Shown piece by piece: positions 26,312-34,874 of a DNA stretch of 64,000 nt. The DNA comes from Flavobacteriales bacterium UBA2306 (GTDB lineage Bacteria; Bacteroidota; Bacteroidia; Flavobacteriales; Weeksellaceae): positions 124,001 to 188,000 of the forward strand of contig DDVS01000008.1 in assembly GCA_002345565.1 (NCBI GenBank). The letters are read 5' to 3'. Numbering within the stretch: the stretch's first letter is position 1; every line of letters starts with the position of its first letter. Both the position numbers and the translations under genes were made by a program. The notes beneath the pieces were generated by a model. That model was not told where the DNA came from. It was given only the letters and a program-made list of their open reading frames with translations, and searched no databases.

Positions 26312-27608
26312 CTTTTGTCGATTTTGCGGTTGCAACTTCATAATAATCCGGTGGAAAACCGTTGATATTTCGCCATAGTTCGTACCAGATTGGAACATCA
26401 TTTAGAATAGCGATTCCTTGAACTCCGGTTCCCATTTTGATTTTTGGCGGCCATCTTTTTTCATTCTTATCTTCAATCACCAAAGCTTTGAAAAGACCAT
26501 TCGGGCTGATATTATTTTCCAGAGCAATCACTTTTCCTGCAAAAGTTCCGTAGCTGGAATCCGGCCAACCGGAGAAAACAATCGCCGGGAAACCATCAAA
26601 AATACACATCACACGCTGTCCTTCTTTCACCAATGGAAGGTCAACAGGTTTGATGTAAATTTCCACTGCATAATCTACAGTTGTAGGAACAATGGTTCCG
26701 ATGTTCTCACCGTCTTTCAGAACTTCTCCAATTCCTGCTTTGTTCAACTGAACCACCTGACCATCCTGAGATGCGATGATGAAATATAAACCTTGTCTCG
26801 CTTTGTAATTTGCTACTTGGTTTTGAAGTTTTGCAATGTCGCCATCACTTCCTTCTATATTTCCCAAACTCTGGAAACGCTCTCCTTCTATCTTACTCAG
26901 CTTTTCATTATAATCCTGTGTTACAGCATTTTGTTCGATTTGAGTATTGAGAATTTCTTGTCTGGTTTGGGCTACTTTGTTTTCTGTCGCTGTTTTTTTA
27001 GCAATGGCATTTTGATAAGAAATACTTCTCTGCTGGAACTGTGTCAAAGACACCAAACCATCATCATACATCTTTTTCTGTCTGGCAAATTGGTCTTCTG
27101 ACAATTTGAGTTCGTTTGTTGTTGCAGCTAACTCAGCTTCTTCTCCCGCCAATTTGTTATTCAGCTGACTGATTTTAATTTTAACTTGATTGAGTTTCAA
27201 ATCTCTTGCGGCATTGAGCGCCAACAATTGATTTTTTGCTGTTCCAACTTTAGCTTCGTAGTAATCTCTTACGCCTTTTTTAGCTTCAACTTGTTCTTCT
27301 GTTCTCTGAACCAACATTGGATCCAGATAATCGTCTTTGATTTCGGAAAGTTGAAGAAGTGTATCTCCTTTTTTCACATAATCTCCATTTTTCACATTCC
27401 ATTTGATGATTCTTCCAGGAATTGGAGAATTCAATTGTTGTGGTCTTTGGGATTGATACAAAGAAGAAACATTACCTTTCACTTTAATATTCTGAGTCCA
27501 AGGAAGAAACAACGTGATGATTCCTCCAATTAGAATAAAGAAAAACCATCTTTTAACTCTGGATTTTCTGTGAATATGGTATATTTTATCGTATGACTTT
27601 AGTTCCAT
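26295..27608 (-). CDS. HlyD-family secretion adaptor (membrane fusion protein)
   Basis: A 437-residue periplasmic adaptor that would link the ABC transporter to the TolC channel. A single membrane helix is at residues 20-38 (WFFFILIGGIITLFLPW). Then come the barrel-sandwich half (SPIPGRIIKWNVKNGDYVKKGDTLLQL), a long alpha-helical hairpin (about 85-270, coiled-coil like), the second lipoyl half (SQDGQVVQLNKAGIGEVLKDGENIGTI) and a beta-barrel domain. The gap to the ABC gene is 14 nt. The cargo is unknown. Confidence 0.9.
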   Translation of the reverse strand: MELKSYDKIYHIHRKSRVKRWFFFILIGGIITLFLPWTQNIKVKGNVSSLYQSQRPQQLNSPIPGRIIKWNVKNGDYVKKGDTLLQLSEIKDDYLDPMLVQRTEEQVEAKKGVRDYYEAKVGTAKNQLLALNAARDLKLNQVKIKISQLNNKLAGEEAELAATTNELKLSEDQFARQKKMYDDGLVSLTQFQQRSISYQNAIAKKTATENKVAQTRQEILNTQIEQNAVTQDYNEKLSKIEGERFQSLGNIEGSDGDIAKLQNQVANYKARQGLYFIIASQDGQVVQLNKAGIGEVLKDGENIGTIVPTTVDYAVEIYIKPVDLPLVKEGQRVMCIFDGFPAIVFSGWPDSSYGTFAGKVIALENNISPNGLFKALVIEDKNEKRWPPKIKMGTGVQGIAILNDVPIWYELWRNINGFPPDYYEVATAKSTKDEKAK

Positions 27609-27622
27609 TTTTTTCTAAATTT

Positions 27623-29287
27623 TTAAGAAATCACTTTTATAGTTCCATCTTCCAAAAGCAAATGCTGGTCTGCATTGTAAAGGAAATCTTTGTCTGGAGA
27701 AACAACCACAATAGTGGTATCTTTTTTCTTTTCCTGAAGGTATTTGAGCATTTTTTCCTGAAACTCCGCTGGCATTCCGGCAAAAGGATTTTCCAGAAGG
27801 ATCATCCTTTTTTCTCCTAACAATGCACGAAGCAGGAGGATTTTTTTCTGGGAACTGAATGTCAACTCAGAATCGGTTTCGCTGATTTCCGTTGTAAAGC
27901 CTTGGCTAAACAGACTAGGAATACTTTCTATGCCCATTTTTTCTGAAAGTCTCAGAATGCTTTCCGTATTATTATTACTATTCCCCAAAAGTATATTTTC
28001 CTGAACTGTACCTTGGATGACTTTCATATTTTCCAGATACAAACCAACATTGCTTCGGAATTTTTGTTTATCTAAATTTTTTAAAGGAATCTTATCAAAC
28101 AAAATCGTTCCTGAACTTGGCTCATAAAATCCGGAAAGCATATTCAGTAATAATGATTTTCCGGTTCCCATTTTTCCGGTAATTGCTGTGATGGTATTTT
28201 CCTGAAGCTTGAAATTTAGATTTGATAAAATCGGATGCGTTTCATTGAAGGAAAAATCAACATTTTTGAACTCGATTTCGGTTCCTTTATCTTTTTGAGT
28301 CAACTCAATTTCACCATTATTTTCCTCTTTCAACTCTGTAATCTTATCGAGTTTTGCAAAGGAAGCAATGATGTCATAATAACTTTCCAGACTTATAATT
28401 AATTTTTCCACCGCCGACATTATACTTAGAACAACAATTTCCGTCGCGATAAAAGCTCCAATATTAAGCTGTTGTGTAATCATCAGATAAGTTCCAATCG
28501 CCAACATCGCCAAAGTAATAATCACTTTGAAGGCTACAATAGTTTTGTATTGGAACACCAAAACTCGGAAATGCGCATTTCTATCTTCCAAATATTTGAC
28601 CACGCGATTATCCGTTCCTGCCAAATGAACATCGTTATCCGAATGCATTTTGAAAGTTTGAACCGACGCAGCAACATCTTCTATCCACGCTGCTGTTTCG
28701 TATTTTTTGTCACTTTCGTCTATACTCGATTTGATTCCGCTTTCCATCGTAGCTCGGAAAATAATAACCACAGAAAGCACAACCAACGCTCCAAAAGCCA
28801 AAAACCAAGGATGATAAAATGACAACAACAAAATTCCAAATACAATCTGAATCAATGCGGTAGGGATTTCTAGAAGGATTTTCGATATTCCTTTTTGTAG
28901 ATTCTGAACATCAAAAAAACGGTTAACCAATTCCGGTAAGTAATATTTTCTGGTACTCGAAAGATTGACTTTGGGGAGTTTCTCTGTAAAAGCCATAGAA
29001 AACTCAACAAAAATCTTCTGCTGAATTTTCTCAATAATCTGCAAAACTTTTAGTCTGAAAAAACCGACCAAGAAAGTTCCGAATACCACAAAAAATATTA
29101 AAATATAAATAGAAGTTACCATCGTAGCTCCCATTACAAAGTTCACAATCGACTGGATCCCTAAAGGAATACTAAGCGCAACCAAACCATTGAGAATCGC
29201 ATAAAAATAGATGTTCGTGACGTCCTTTTTTTCTTTGGTGATATATTGCCACAGCTTTCGCCCATATTCATTTGGTGATGTTTTCAT
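27623..29287 (-). CDS. ABC exporter subunit with degenerate ATPase motifs
   Basis: A 554-residue fusion of a six-helix exporter domain (residues 25-310) and a nucleotide-binding domain (335-554). Walker A is normal (GKMGTGKS, 371-378). Other motifs deviate: the signature reads TFSSQ (476-480) instead of LSGGQ; Walker B reads MILLEN (495-500), so the Asp and catalytic Glu are Glu and Asn; the Q-loop region reads VGLYLEN; and the H-loop His is Ser530. There is no N-terminal C39 peptidase. In known half-transporters such losses abolish or lower hydrolysis, so it may need a partner ATPase, act slowly, or be regulatory. It pairs with HlyD and TolC in one operon. Confidence 0.88.
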   Translation of the reverse strand: MKTSPNEYGRKLWQYITKEKKDVTNIYFYAILNGLVALSIPLGIQSIVNFVMGATMVTSIYILIFFVVFGTFLVGFFRLKVLQIIEKIQQKIFVEFSMAFTEKLPKVNLSSTRKYYLPELVNRFFDVQNLQKGISKILLEIPTALIQIVFGILLLSFYHPWFLAFGALVVLSVVIIFRATMESGIKSSIDESDKKYETAAWIEDVAASVQTFKMHSDNDVHLAGTDNRVVKYLEDRNAHFRVLVFQYKTIVAFKVIITLAMLAIGTYLMITQQLNIGAFIATEIVVLSIMSAVEKLIISLESYYDIIASFAKLDKITELKEENNGEIELTQKDKGTEIEFKNVDFSFNETHPILSNLNFKLQENTITAITGKMGTGKSLLLNMLSGFYEPSSGTILFDKIPLKNLDKQKFRSNVGLYLENMKVIQGTVQENILLGNSNNNTESILRLSEKMGIESIPSLFSQGFTTEISETDSELTFSSQKKILLLRALLGEKRMILLENPFAGMPAEFQEKMLKYLQEKKKDTTIVVVSPDKDFLYNADQHLLLEDGTIKVIS

Positions 29288-29291
29288 TGTC

Positions 29292-29966
29292 TTATTTTGT
29301 AAGATTAAATGTTAAATATTTTAAATAATTCAGAACATACGACTTATGATTCTGATTATCTTTATTATCTGTCAATTTTGACATATGCTCGCTAAAAAAT
29401 TGCTGGTCGTGTGCTGTTTCCAACAATGTACTTGCAAAAGAAGTTGGATAAGGAAACTTTGGATTGGAAGCCGAAATAATGTTAGAAATAAAAGCACACA
29501 GATTCTCTAGCGGACTAAAAACTTTATCTTTATTAATCTCGTCCACTTCTTTTACAAGGTAAGATTTAGAACTTTCCGAAACCACAATGGCGTGAAGTTT
29601 ACCAAGGTCATAGTCCTCGATCTCTACACAAGATTTGTCGTGATGCGTAATGATTTCTCATATCTTATCGAGTTTATCCGACGCAAGCTTGATTTCCGAA
29701 ACCCGAAGCTGGGAAATACACTCTAAATAGGACCAATACCAATTGAGGATGTAAGTCAAAAGCTTGTGTTTTGAAGAGAAATATCTATAAATCGTAGCTT
29801 CTGTAGAACCAATTTTCGTTGCTAATTTTTTGAACGTAAAATGCTCAAAACCGATTTCAAAAATCAGTTCTATGGCGTTTTTTACGATAGATTTCCCTAA
29901 CTCACTTTTCTCGGGGTCTTTGAGGTAGAGTTTCTCCGTAACTTTGAATTTTAACTGGAAATTCAT
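29292..29966 (-). pseudogene. TetR-family regulator interrupted by in-frame TGA
   Basis: A 225-codon frame (including both stops) for a TetR/AcrR repressor. The N-terminal helix-turn-helix is intact (AIELIFEIGFEHFTFKKLAT, then IGSTEATIYRYFSSKHKLL). Codon 103 is TGA (29660-29658), after which the same frame continues for 120 more codons with a normal TetR ligand-domain-like sequence to a TAA-type end. A single base change (CGA to TGA) would explain it. As it stands, a 102-residue DNA-binding fragment is made without the dimer/ligand domain. It lies 4 nt upstream of the ABC gene and is the first gene of the exporter operon, so loss would likely derepress it. A sequencing error is the alternative. 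Confidence 0.8.
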
Positions 29967-30019
29967 TGATATTAATCTAAATTTTTTGACTATTCAAAAT
30001 TAGAAAATGATGCAGAATA

Positions 30020-30050
30020 ATAGTATTACTATACATTAGAATAGTATTAA
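30020..30050. promoter_or_regulatory. Candidate operator for the tetR-exporter operon
   Basis: ATAGTATTACTAT (30020-30032) is a 13-nt odd palindrome, and its half ATAGTATTA recurs at 30041-30049, spaced 21 bp or two helical turns. It lies 54 nt upstream of the tetR-like start codon, a usual place for autoregulation. Inference only; AT-rich DNA makes such patterns cheap. Confidence 0.35.
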
Positions 30051-30239
30051 AATGTGATTAGAAAAATCGAGGTAGAAATTAAATTTGGATTATAAATCCG
30101 ACCAATAAGCTTAGCATTCTCATTTTTAATTGATAAAGTGATTTAAGTCATTAAAACTTCTATAATTTTCTTTTTAGCATTGTTCATTTTTCTTAAATTT
30201 GTCAATCTTATAAAATTTAAAAATTAATCAAAACATATT

Positions 30240-31430
30240 ATGAATCTTCACGAGTATCAATCAAAAGAGATTTTAGCAAAATACGGGGTTAACATCCAGC
30301 GTGGTTTTGTTGCTAACAACGTAGATGAAGCAGTGGCTGCTGCTGAAAAATTAACTGCTGAAACCGGCGCACAAGGATGGGTTGTAAAAGCTCAAATCCA
30401 CGCAGGTGGACGTGGAAAAGGTGGTGGTGTTAAGTTTTCTCCAAATATGGATAAACTTAAAGAAAACGCTGGAAACATCATCGGGATGCAACTGATTACA
30501 CCTCAGACTTCTGCCGAAGGTAAATTGGTAAATTCTGTTTTGGTAGCGGAAGACGTATATTATCCAGGTGAGTCAGAAACTAAAGAATTTTACGTTTCTA
30601 TCCTTTTGGACAGAGCGCTTGGAAAAAACACTGTTGTTTATTCAACTGAAGGTGGAATGGACATCGAGCACGTTGCTGAAGTGACGCCTCACTTGATTCA
30701 CAAAGAAGTGATTGATGCGGCTTACGGACTACAAGGTTTCCAAGCTAGAAAAATTGCTTTCAACCTAGGTCTTTCTGGTAACGCTTTCAAAGAATTTACA
30801 AAATTCATCACGTCTCTTTACAATGCTTACATCGGTATTGATGCTTCTCTTTTCGAAATCAACCCGGTTTTGAAAACTTCTGATGACAAAATCATCGCTG
30901 TTGATGCTAAAGTAACGCTTGACGACAATGCTCTTTACAGACACAAAGACCTTGCTGAACTTAGAGATAAGAGAGAGGAAGATCCAATGGATGTAGAAGC
31001 TGGTGAAGCTGGTCTTAACTTCGTAAAACTAGACGGAAACGTAGCTTGTATGGTAAACGGAGCTGGTCTTGCAATGGCAACTATGGATATCATCAAATTG
31101 TCTGGTGGTAACCCTGCAAACTTCCTGGACGTGGGTGGGACTGCTGATGCAGCGAGAGTACAAACAGCTTTCGGAATCATCTTGAGAGACCCGAATGTAA
31201 AAGCGATTTTGATTAACATCTTCGGAGGAATCGTAAGATGTGACAGAGTTGCTCAAGGTGTTGTAGATGCTTACAACGCAATGGGAAGCCTTCCTGTTCC
31301 ATTGATCGTAAGATTGCAAGGGACTAACGCTGTTGAAGCTAAGCAATTAATTGACGATGCTGGATTACCAATCCACTCTGCAATTACTCTTGAAGAAGCT
31401 GCAAACAAAGTAAAAGAAGTTTTGGCTTAA
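30240..31430 (+). CDS. sucC: Succinyl-CoA synthetase, beta subunit
   Basis: A 396-residue ATP-grasp enzyme subunit of the TCA cycle, forming succinate and nucleoside triphosphate from succinyl-CoA. It starts with the standard MNLHEYQSKEILAKYG. It has WVVKAQIHAGGRGKGGGVK in the ATP-grasp domain, FEINPVLKTSDDKIIAVDAKV for metal binding and the C-terminal CoA-ligase region DVGGTADAARVQTAF ... INIFGGIVRCD. Full length. sucD is not adjacent, which is usual in flavobacteria, where the two genes are often apart. It ends at a strong bidirectional terminator. Confidence 0.97.
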   Translation: MNLHEYQSKEILAKYGVNIQRGFVANNVDEAVAAAEKLTAETGAQGWVVKAQIHAGGRGKGGGVKFSPNMDKLKENAGNIIGMQLITPQTSAEGKLVNSVLVAEDVYYPGESETKEFYVSILLDRALGKNTVVYSTEGGMDIEHVAEVTPHLIHKEVIDAAYGLQGFQARKIAFNLGLSGNAFKEFTKFITSLYNAYIGIDASLFEINPVLKTSDDKIIAVDAKVTLDDNALYRHKDLAELRDKREEDPMDVEAGEAGLNFVKLDGNVACMVNGAGLAMATMDIIKLSGGNPANFLDVGGTADAARVQTAFGIILRDPNVKAILINIFGGIVRCDRVAQGVVDAYNAMGSLPVPLIVRLQGTNAVEAKQLIDDAGLPIHSAITLEEAANKVKEVLA

Positions 31431-31451
31431 TTTATTAAGTTAATTTCATAA

Positions 31452-31488
31452 AAAAAAGTCCGTTTCTAATACAGAAACGGACTTTTTT
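31452..31488. terminator. Bidirectional terminator between sucC and amylase
   Basis: A 14-bp or longer perfect stem (AAAAGTCCGTTTCT / AGAAACGGACTTTT), loop AATAC, with A and T runs on both sides between convergent genes. Confidence 0.9.
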
Positions 31489-31524
31489 ACTCTTTATCTT
31501 CCGAAACAGAAATCATTCAGAATA

Positions 31525-32994
31525 TTACTCTGGCACCCAAACGCTCACATTTCCAGGTGGGCAAGGGAAATCTGCCCAGCCATTTTCATCAATGGTTACT
31601 TTATCTTGCAAATGTCCCGTGAAATCATAAAAGGTTTGTCCTGCATATCGTTTCCCGATTTCCATGGATTTTTGATTCCCATCTTTATTACTTAGAACAA
31701 CTGCGCAACCCGAGTGTTCATCATCACCTTCACGAGTCCAGCCGATACAATGTGTATCATTAAAATAATCTCTCTGTTCACCGTAAGCAAAATCTTTTCT
31801 GGCTTTGATGAGTTCTTCAATCGCGTCAACTTTGTCTAGGAAAATTTCATATTCGTTCCCATCTTTTCCTTGGTCTTTGTAACTCGCTCCATATAAATCG
31901 GGATAGAAAACACAAGGATAACCATCTTTTCTCAATAAAATCAAAGCATAAGCAATTGGTTTGAACCAGATTTCAACCGGAGCTTCCAAAGCCTGAAGCG
32001 GTTGTGTATCGTGATTGTCAACAACGGTCACAGCTTTATCTGGGTGAGAGGCAACCAGTGTTTCTGTAAAAATCTCTCTCAAATCATAATCCGGATTTTT
32101 GGATGCACTATGAAGATTATTTTGCAACGAAGAATCAAAAAGACTCATACAGCCTTCGGTAGAATCGATGTAAGTTTCCAAAAGATGAAGATATCCCGGA
32201 GCCCAATATTCACCAACTGCGAAGATGTTTTTTCCTGTATTTGAACGGAGATTATTCAGCCATTCTTTATAAAAATCTGGAGAAATGTGTTTCACAGCAT
32301 CTAATCTTACACCATCAAAATCTGTTTCGTCGTGATACCATTTTGCCCAATGATTGAGTTCTTTTCGCACAAAAGGATTTCTGTGTTCGATGTCGTTATA
32401 CATCAGATAATCATAATTTCCTTTTTCGTCATCAATGATATCATCCCAGCCGTCACCGTGATCATTAATGATTCTAAAAATTCCTTCTTCGTTTCCTTCG
32501 GCATAATCTACACCTGAAAAGCAAGTGAAATTCCATTCAAAATCCGAATATTTTTTCTGTCTTCCGGGAAATGTAAATTTGGTGTAAGATTCAATCTCGA
32601 AAACATCAGAAATCACTTTGTTTCTATCATTGTCATCCACTTTCACAACTTGGAATTTTTCCAATTCATCACCACCAGCTTTATGATTCAGAACGACATC
32701 TACAATGGTTTGGATGTTTTTTTCTTTTAGAGATTTAATGGCTTTAAGGTAATCTTCTTTCGTTCCGTATTTTGTAGGAACAGTTCCTTTTTGGTCAAAT
32801 TCTCCCAAATCAAAAAGGTCGTAAGCGCCATATCCAACGCCGTAACCACCGTTTGTGGATTTGTAAGCTGGAGGAAGCCAAGTTGCAGTAATTCCTAATT
32901 CAGAAAGATAATGTGCGGATTCTTGGACGTGTTTCCAAAGGAATGAATCGCCAGGCGTATACCAATGGAAAAATTGAATCATTGTGCCATTCAT
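31525..32994 (-). CDS. Cytoplasmic GH13 alpha-amylase
   Basis: A 489-residue alpha-amylase of the GH13_5-like (liquefying/cytoplasmic AmyS) type, hydrolysing internal alpha-1,4-glucan bonds. Conserved regions: DVVLNHKAGGDE (101-110), DGVRLDAVKH with nucleophile D232, VGEYW with acid E262, and VDNHDT with D329. No signal peptide and no sorting domain, so it should act in the cytosol, probably on maltodextrins or stored glucan. Compare the secreted T9SS amylase at 5.7-8.5 kb. It is monocistronic. Confidence 0.95.
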   Translation of the reverse strand: MNGTMIQFFHWYTPGDSFLWKHVQESAHYLSELGITATWLPPAYKSTNGGYGVGYGAYDLFDLGEFDQKGTVPTKYGTKEDYLKAIKSLKEKNIQTIVDVVLNHKAGGDELEKFQVVKVDDNDRNKVISDVFEIESYTKFTFPGRQKKYSDFEWNFTCFSGVDYAEGNEEGIFRIINDHGDGWDDIIDDEKGNYDYLMYNDIEHRNPFVRKELNHWAKWYHDETDFDGVRLDAVKHISPDFYKEWLNNLRSNTGKNIFAVGEYWAPGYLHLLETYIDSTEGCMSLFDSSLQNNLHSASKNPDYDLREIFTETLVASHPDKAVTVVDNHDTQPLQALEAPVEIWFKPIAYALILLRKDGYPCVFYPDLYGASYKDQGKDGNEYEIFLDKVDAIEELIKARKDFAYGEQRDYFNDTHCIGWTREGDDEHSGCAVVLSNKDGNQKSMEIGKRYAGQTFYDFTGHLQDKVTIDENGWADFPCPPGNVSVWVPE

Positions 32995-33133
32995 AAGATT
33001 GTAGATTTTTTCAGATTGTTTGATTTGATATTCCGAACTATGAAAAAATCAAGCCAAGGAAATGGAGAAAGATTCAAGAGAAAAGTAAAAAGAATCAAGA
33101 TTAAAACCCAACGTAGAAGCGAGCAAATAATTT

Positions 33134-33216
33134 GGGCGCCTTTATCCGTCTTCCGCTCCCAATCTTTTCACTTCACTTCGTTGCGTAAAAAGGATTTCCG
33201 CTCAAGCCGGGGCGCA
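33134..33216. repeat. Dispersed repeat family A, copy 2
   Basis: Left block of 29 nt beginning GGGCGCCTTTATCCG (33134-33162) and right block with GGATTTCCGCTCAAGCC (33187-33216) match the 9.2-kb copy, with a shorter spacer of 24 nt. Same orientation as copy 1. Confidence 0.85.
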
Positions 33217-33269
33217 CTTCGCAAAGTTGACGATTTGTCATAAATCCAAACTTAACATAAATCACCATT

Positions 33270-33318
33270 TTGTCAGTTCGGAGGAATCTAGATTGTTGAG
33301 ATTTCTCCGGAATGACAA
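33270..33318. repeat. Inverted repeat family F
   Basis: TTGTCAGTTCGGAGGAATCT (33270-33289) pairs at 17/20 with AGATTTCTCCGGAATGACAA (33299-33318), loop of 9 nt. The arm resembles a GTCATTCCG-GAGGAATCT motif I have seen between genes of many Bacteroidota. Confidence 0.7.
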
Positions 33319-33384
33319 TATTATGTTTTTAAAATCTGTAAAATCCGCCCAATCTGAGAGAAAAAATTATTCCCAATCTCTTCG

Positions 33385-33456
33385 CTAAGCAAAGCGCCTT
33401 TGCGAACTTAAAATATTTTCAATAATGTCACAAAAGCCTTTGTGGACTTTGCGTTT
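33385..33456. repeat. Dispersed repeat family C, copy 2
   Basis: On the minus strand this reads AACGCAAAG..CACAAAGG, then ATTGAAAATATTTTAAGTTC and GCAAAGGCGCTTTGCTTAGC, parallel to copy 1 at 15003-15123. It directly abuts the 3' end of dinB. Confidence 0.7.
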
Positions 33457-34549
33457 AAAAATATTGATCTCCAAACTCCTCAAAAGGAATCTTCAACTGA
33501 ACAGAGACTTGTTTTTTCTCTTCCGTATTGAGATTTGAAAGTGATAATCCAAGCAAACGAATGGCTTTGTCAAAAGGCCTCAATTCCCAAAGTTGTTTAG
33601 CTGTTTTGTAGAATTTCTCCCAATTTTCAAAATACAGTTCCTGAGTTTTGCTTCTCGTGTAAAGCGAAAAATCCTTGTATTTGATTTTCAGAGTCAATGT
33701 TTTTCCTTTGATTTCTCTTTTACTTAAACGTTCTTCCAATTCCTGACTGAGTGATTTTAGTTTTTCATCAATCTCATCATCTTCATTGATATCATCCCAA
33801 AAGGTTCTTTCCACAGCTACACTTTTCTGAATTCGGTTGGGTTTTACTTCACCGTTATGAATTCCTCGAACGACATTGTAATAATATCTTCCTGATTTTC
33901 CAAAAAGTCCTTCCAATTGTTGAAGCGTTTTAGCTTTCAAATCAACACCTTTGAAGATGTGAAGTTCGTGCATCTTATTAGCCGTCACTTTTCCGACGCC
34001 GTAGAATTTTTCAATCGGGAGTTGGTCTAGAAATTCATCAATCTTAGTTGGATGAATGGTTTTTTGTCCATTCGGTTTATTGATATCAGATGCGACTTTG
34101 GCTAGAAATTTATTAACGGAAATTCCGGCAGAAGCAGTTAATCCAGTTTCTTCAAAAATCCGTTTTCTGATTTCTTTGGCAATGTCATTAGCAGACTCAA
34201 TTCCTTTTTTATTTTCGGTTACATCCAGATAAGCTTCATCCAGAGAAAGTGGTTCTACCAAGTCTGTATAATCGTGAAAGATATTTCTGATTTTATTGGA
34301 TATTTCTTTGTAGCGGGCAAATCGGGGAGGAACAAAAATAAGATGCGGACATCTTTCTTTAGCTGTTTTGCTCGGCATTGCAGAACGCACTCCGAATTTC
34401 CTCGCTTCATAACTTGCTGCTGCAACCACACCACGATGTCCGCCACCAACAGCAATAGGTTTTCCACGCAAACCCGGATTGTCGAGCTGCTCTACGGAAG
34501 CATAAAAAGCATCCATATCTACGTGAATTATTTTGCGTTGCGATTGCAT
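33455..34549 (-). CDS. dinB: DNA polymerase IV
   Basis: A 364-residue Y-family translesion polymerase. Motifs: HVDMDAFYASVEQ with metal-binding Asp, GHRGVVAAASYEARKFGVRS, and PLSLDEAYLDVT with the catalytic Asp-Glu. Then come the thumb helix-hairpin-helix (FYGVGKVTANKMHELHI) and the little-finger domain (VAVERTFWDDI). I chose ATG 34549 over GTG 34573 because a TACTTTTG -7-like box on the minus strand (34573-34580) would overlap the earlier start. It ends in PFEEFGDQYF, with no obvious beta-clamp motif at the extreme C-terminus. No LexA box recognised. Confidence 0.95.
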   Translation of the reverse strand: MQSQRKIIHVDMDAFYASVEQLDNPGLRGKPIAVGGGHRGVVAAASYEARKFGVRSAMPSKTAKERCPHLIFVPPRFARYKEISNKIRNIFHDYTDLVEPLSLDEAYLDVTENKKGIESANDIAKEIRKRIFEETGLTASAGISVNKFLAKVASDINKPNGQKTIHPTKIDEFLDQLPIEKFYGVGKVTANKMHELHIFKGVDLKAKTLQQLEGLFGKSGRYYYNVVRGIHNGEVKPNRIQKSVAVERTFWDDINEDDEIDEKLKSLSQELEERLSKREIKGKTLTLKIKYKDFSLYTRSKTQELYFENWEKFYKTAKQLWELRPFDKAIRLLGLSLSNLNTEEKKQVSVQLKIPFEEFGDQYF

Positions 34550-34568
34550 TTGATGTTCGATTTTTTTT

Positions 34569-34823
34569 ACCACAAAAGTAACAAAAGACTAAATGCAATT
34601 ATATTTTAAAAAGTAAGAGCCTGTTTAAAAATTAATCAAAACCACATAGTCACATAGAAACCACAAGATTAAGTGCAAAAAAGAAAAAATAGGAGTAAAA
34701 TATTTACTATTTTTTTTCTCTTTTTTTTACAAAAACTATGTGTCTATGTGGTTGTAAAATCTTTTCTGATACAAATTTAAACAAGCTCTAATAGGATAAA
34801 AAACCTTTGTTTCTTTTGTGGTT
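34569..34823. repeat. Three-tier nested inverted repeat including family B copy 2
   Basis: Inner arms AACCACATAGTCACATAG (34640-34657) and CTATGTGTCTATGTGGTT (34736-34753) match at 17/18. Middle arms AGAGCCTGTTTAAAAAT (34616-34632) and AAATTTAAACAAGCTCT (34773-34789) match at about 14/17. Outer arms ACCACAAAAGTAACAAAAG (34569-34587) and CTTTGTTTCTTTTGTGGTT (34805-34823) match with one mismatch and a one-base slip. The centre is A/T tracts. No coding potential. The outer left arm overlaps the dinB promoter box. MITE-like in shape. Confidence 0.75.
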
Positions 34824-34838
34824 ACTACAAATTTAGGC

Positions 34839-34865
34839 AAAAAAAATCCCGAAATTTTCGGGATT
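34839..34865 (-). terminator. Terminator of tlpA-like gene
   Basis: AATCCCGAAA / TTTCGGGATT stem with, on the minus strand, eight T at 34846-34839, 10 nt after the stop codon. Confidence 0.85.
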
Positions 34866-34874
34866 GTCATATTG

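Larger units (their letters stand above)
32995..33454. other. Repeat-rich intergenic region
   Basis: This 460-bp gap between the amylase start and the dinB end contains three different repeats in a row: family A copy 2 (33134-33216), a family F hairpin (33270-33318) and family C copy 2 (33385-33456). A short basic open frame starting at ATG 33040 runs into family A. It is plausible as a small gene but unproven (see findings). Confidence 0.6.

Noticed and set aside
29292..29585. Separate small gene with a GTG start after the TGA
   Set aside because: It lies in the same frame as the upstream TetR half and continues its fold, so one interrupted gene is simpler.
34569..34823. Insertion sequence or transposon
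   Set aside because: There is no transposase frame and no clear target-site duplication, so I call it only a nested repeat.
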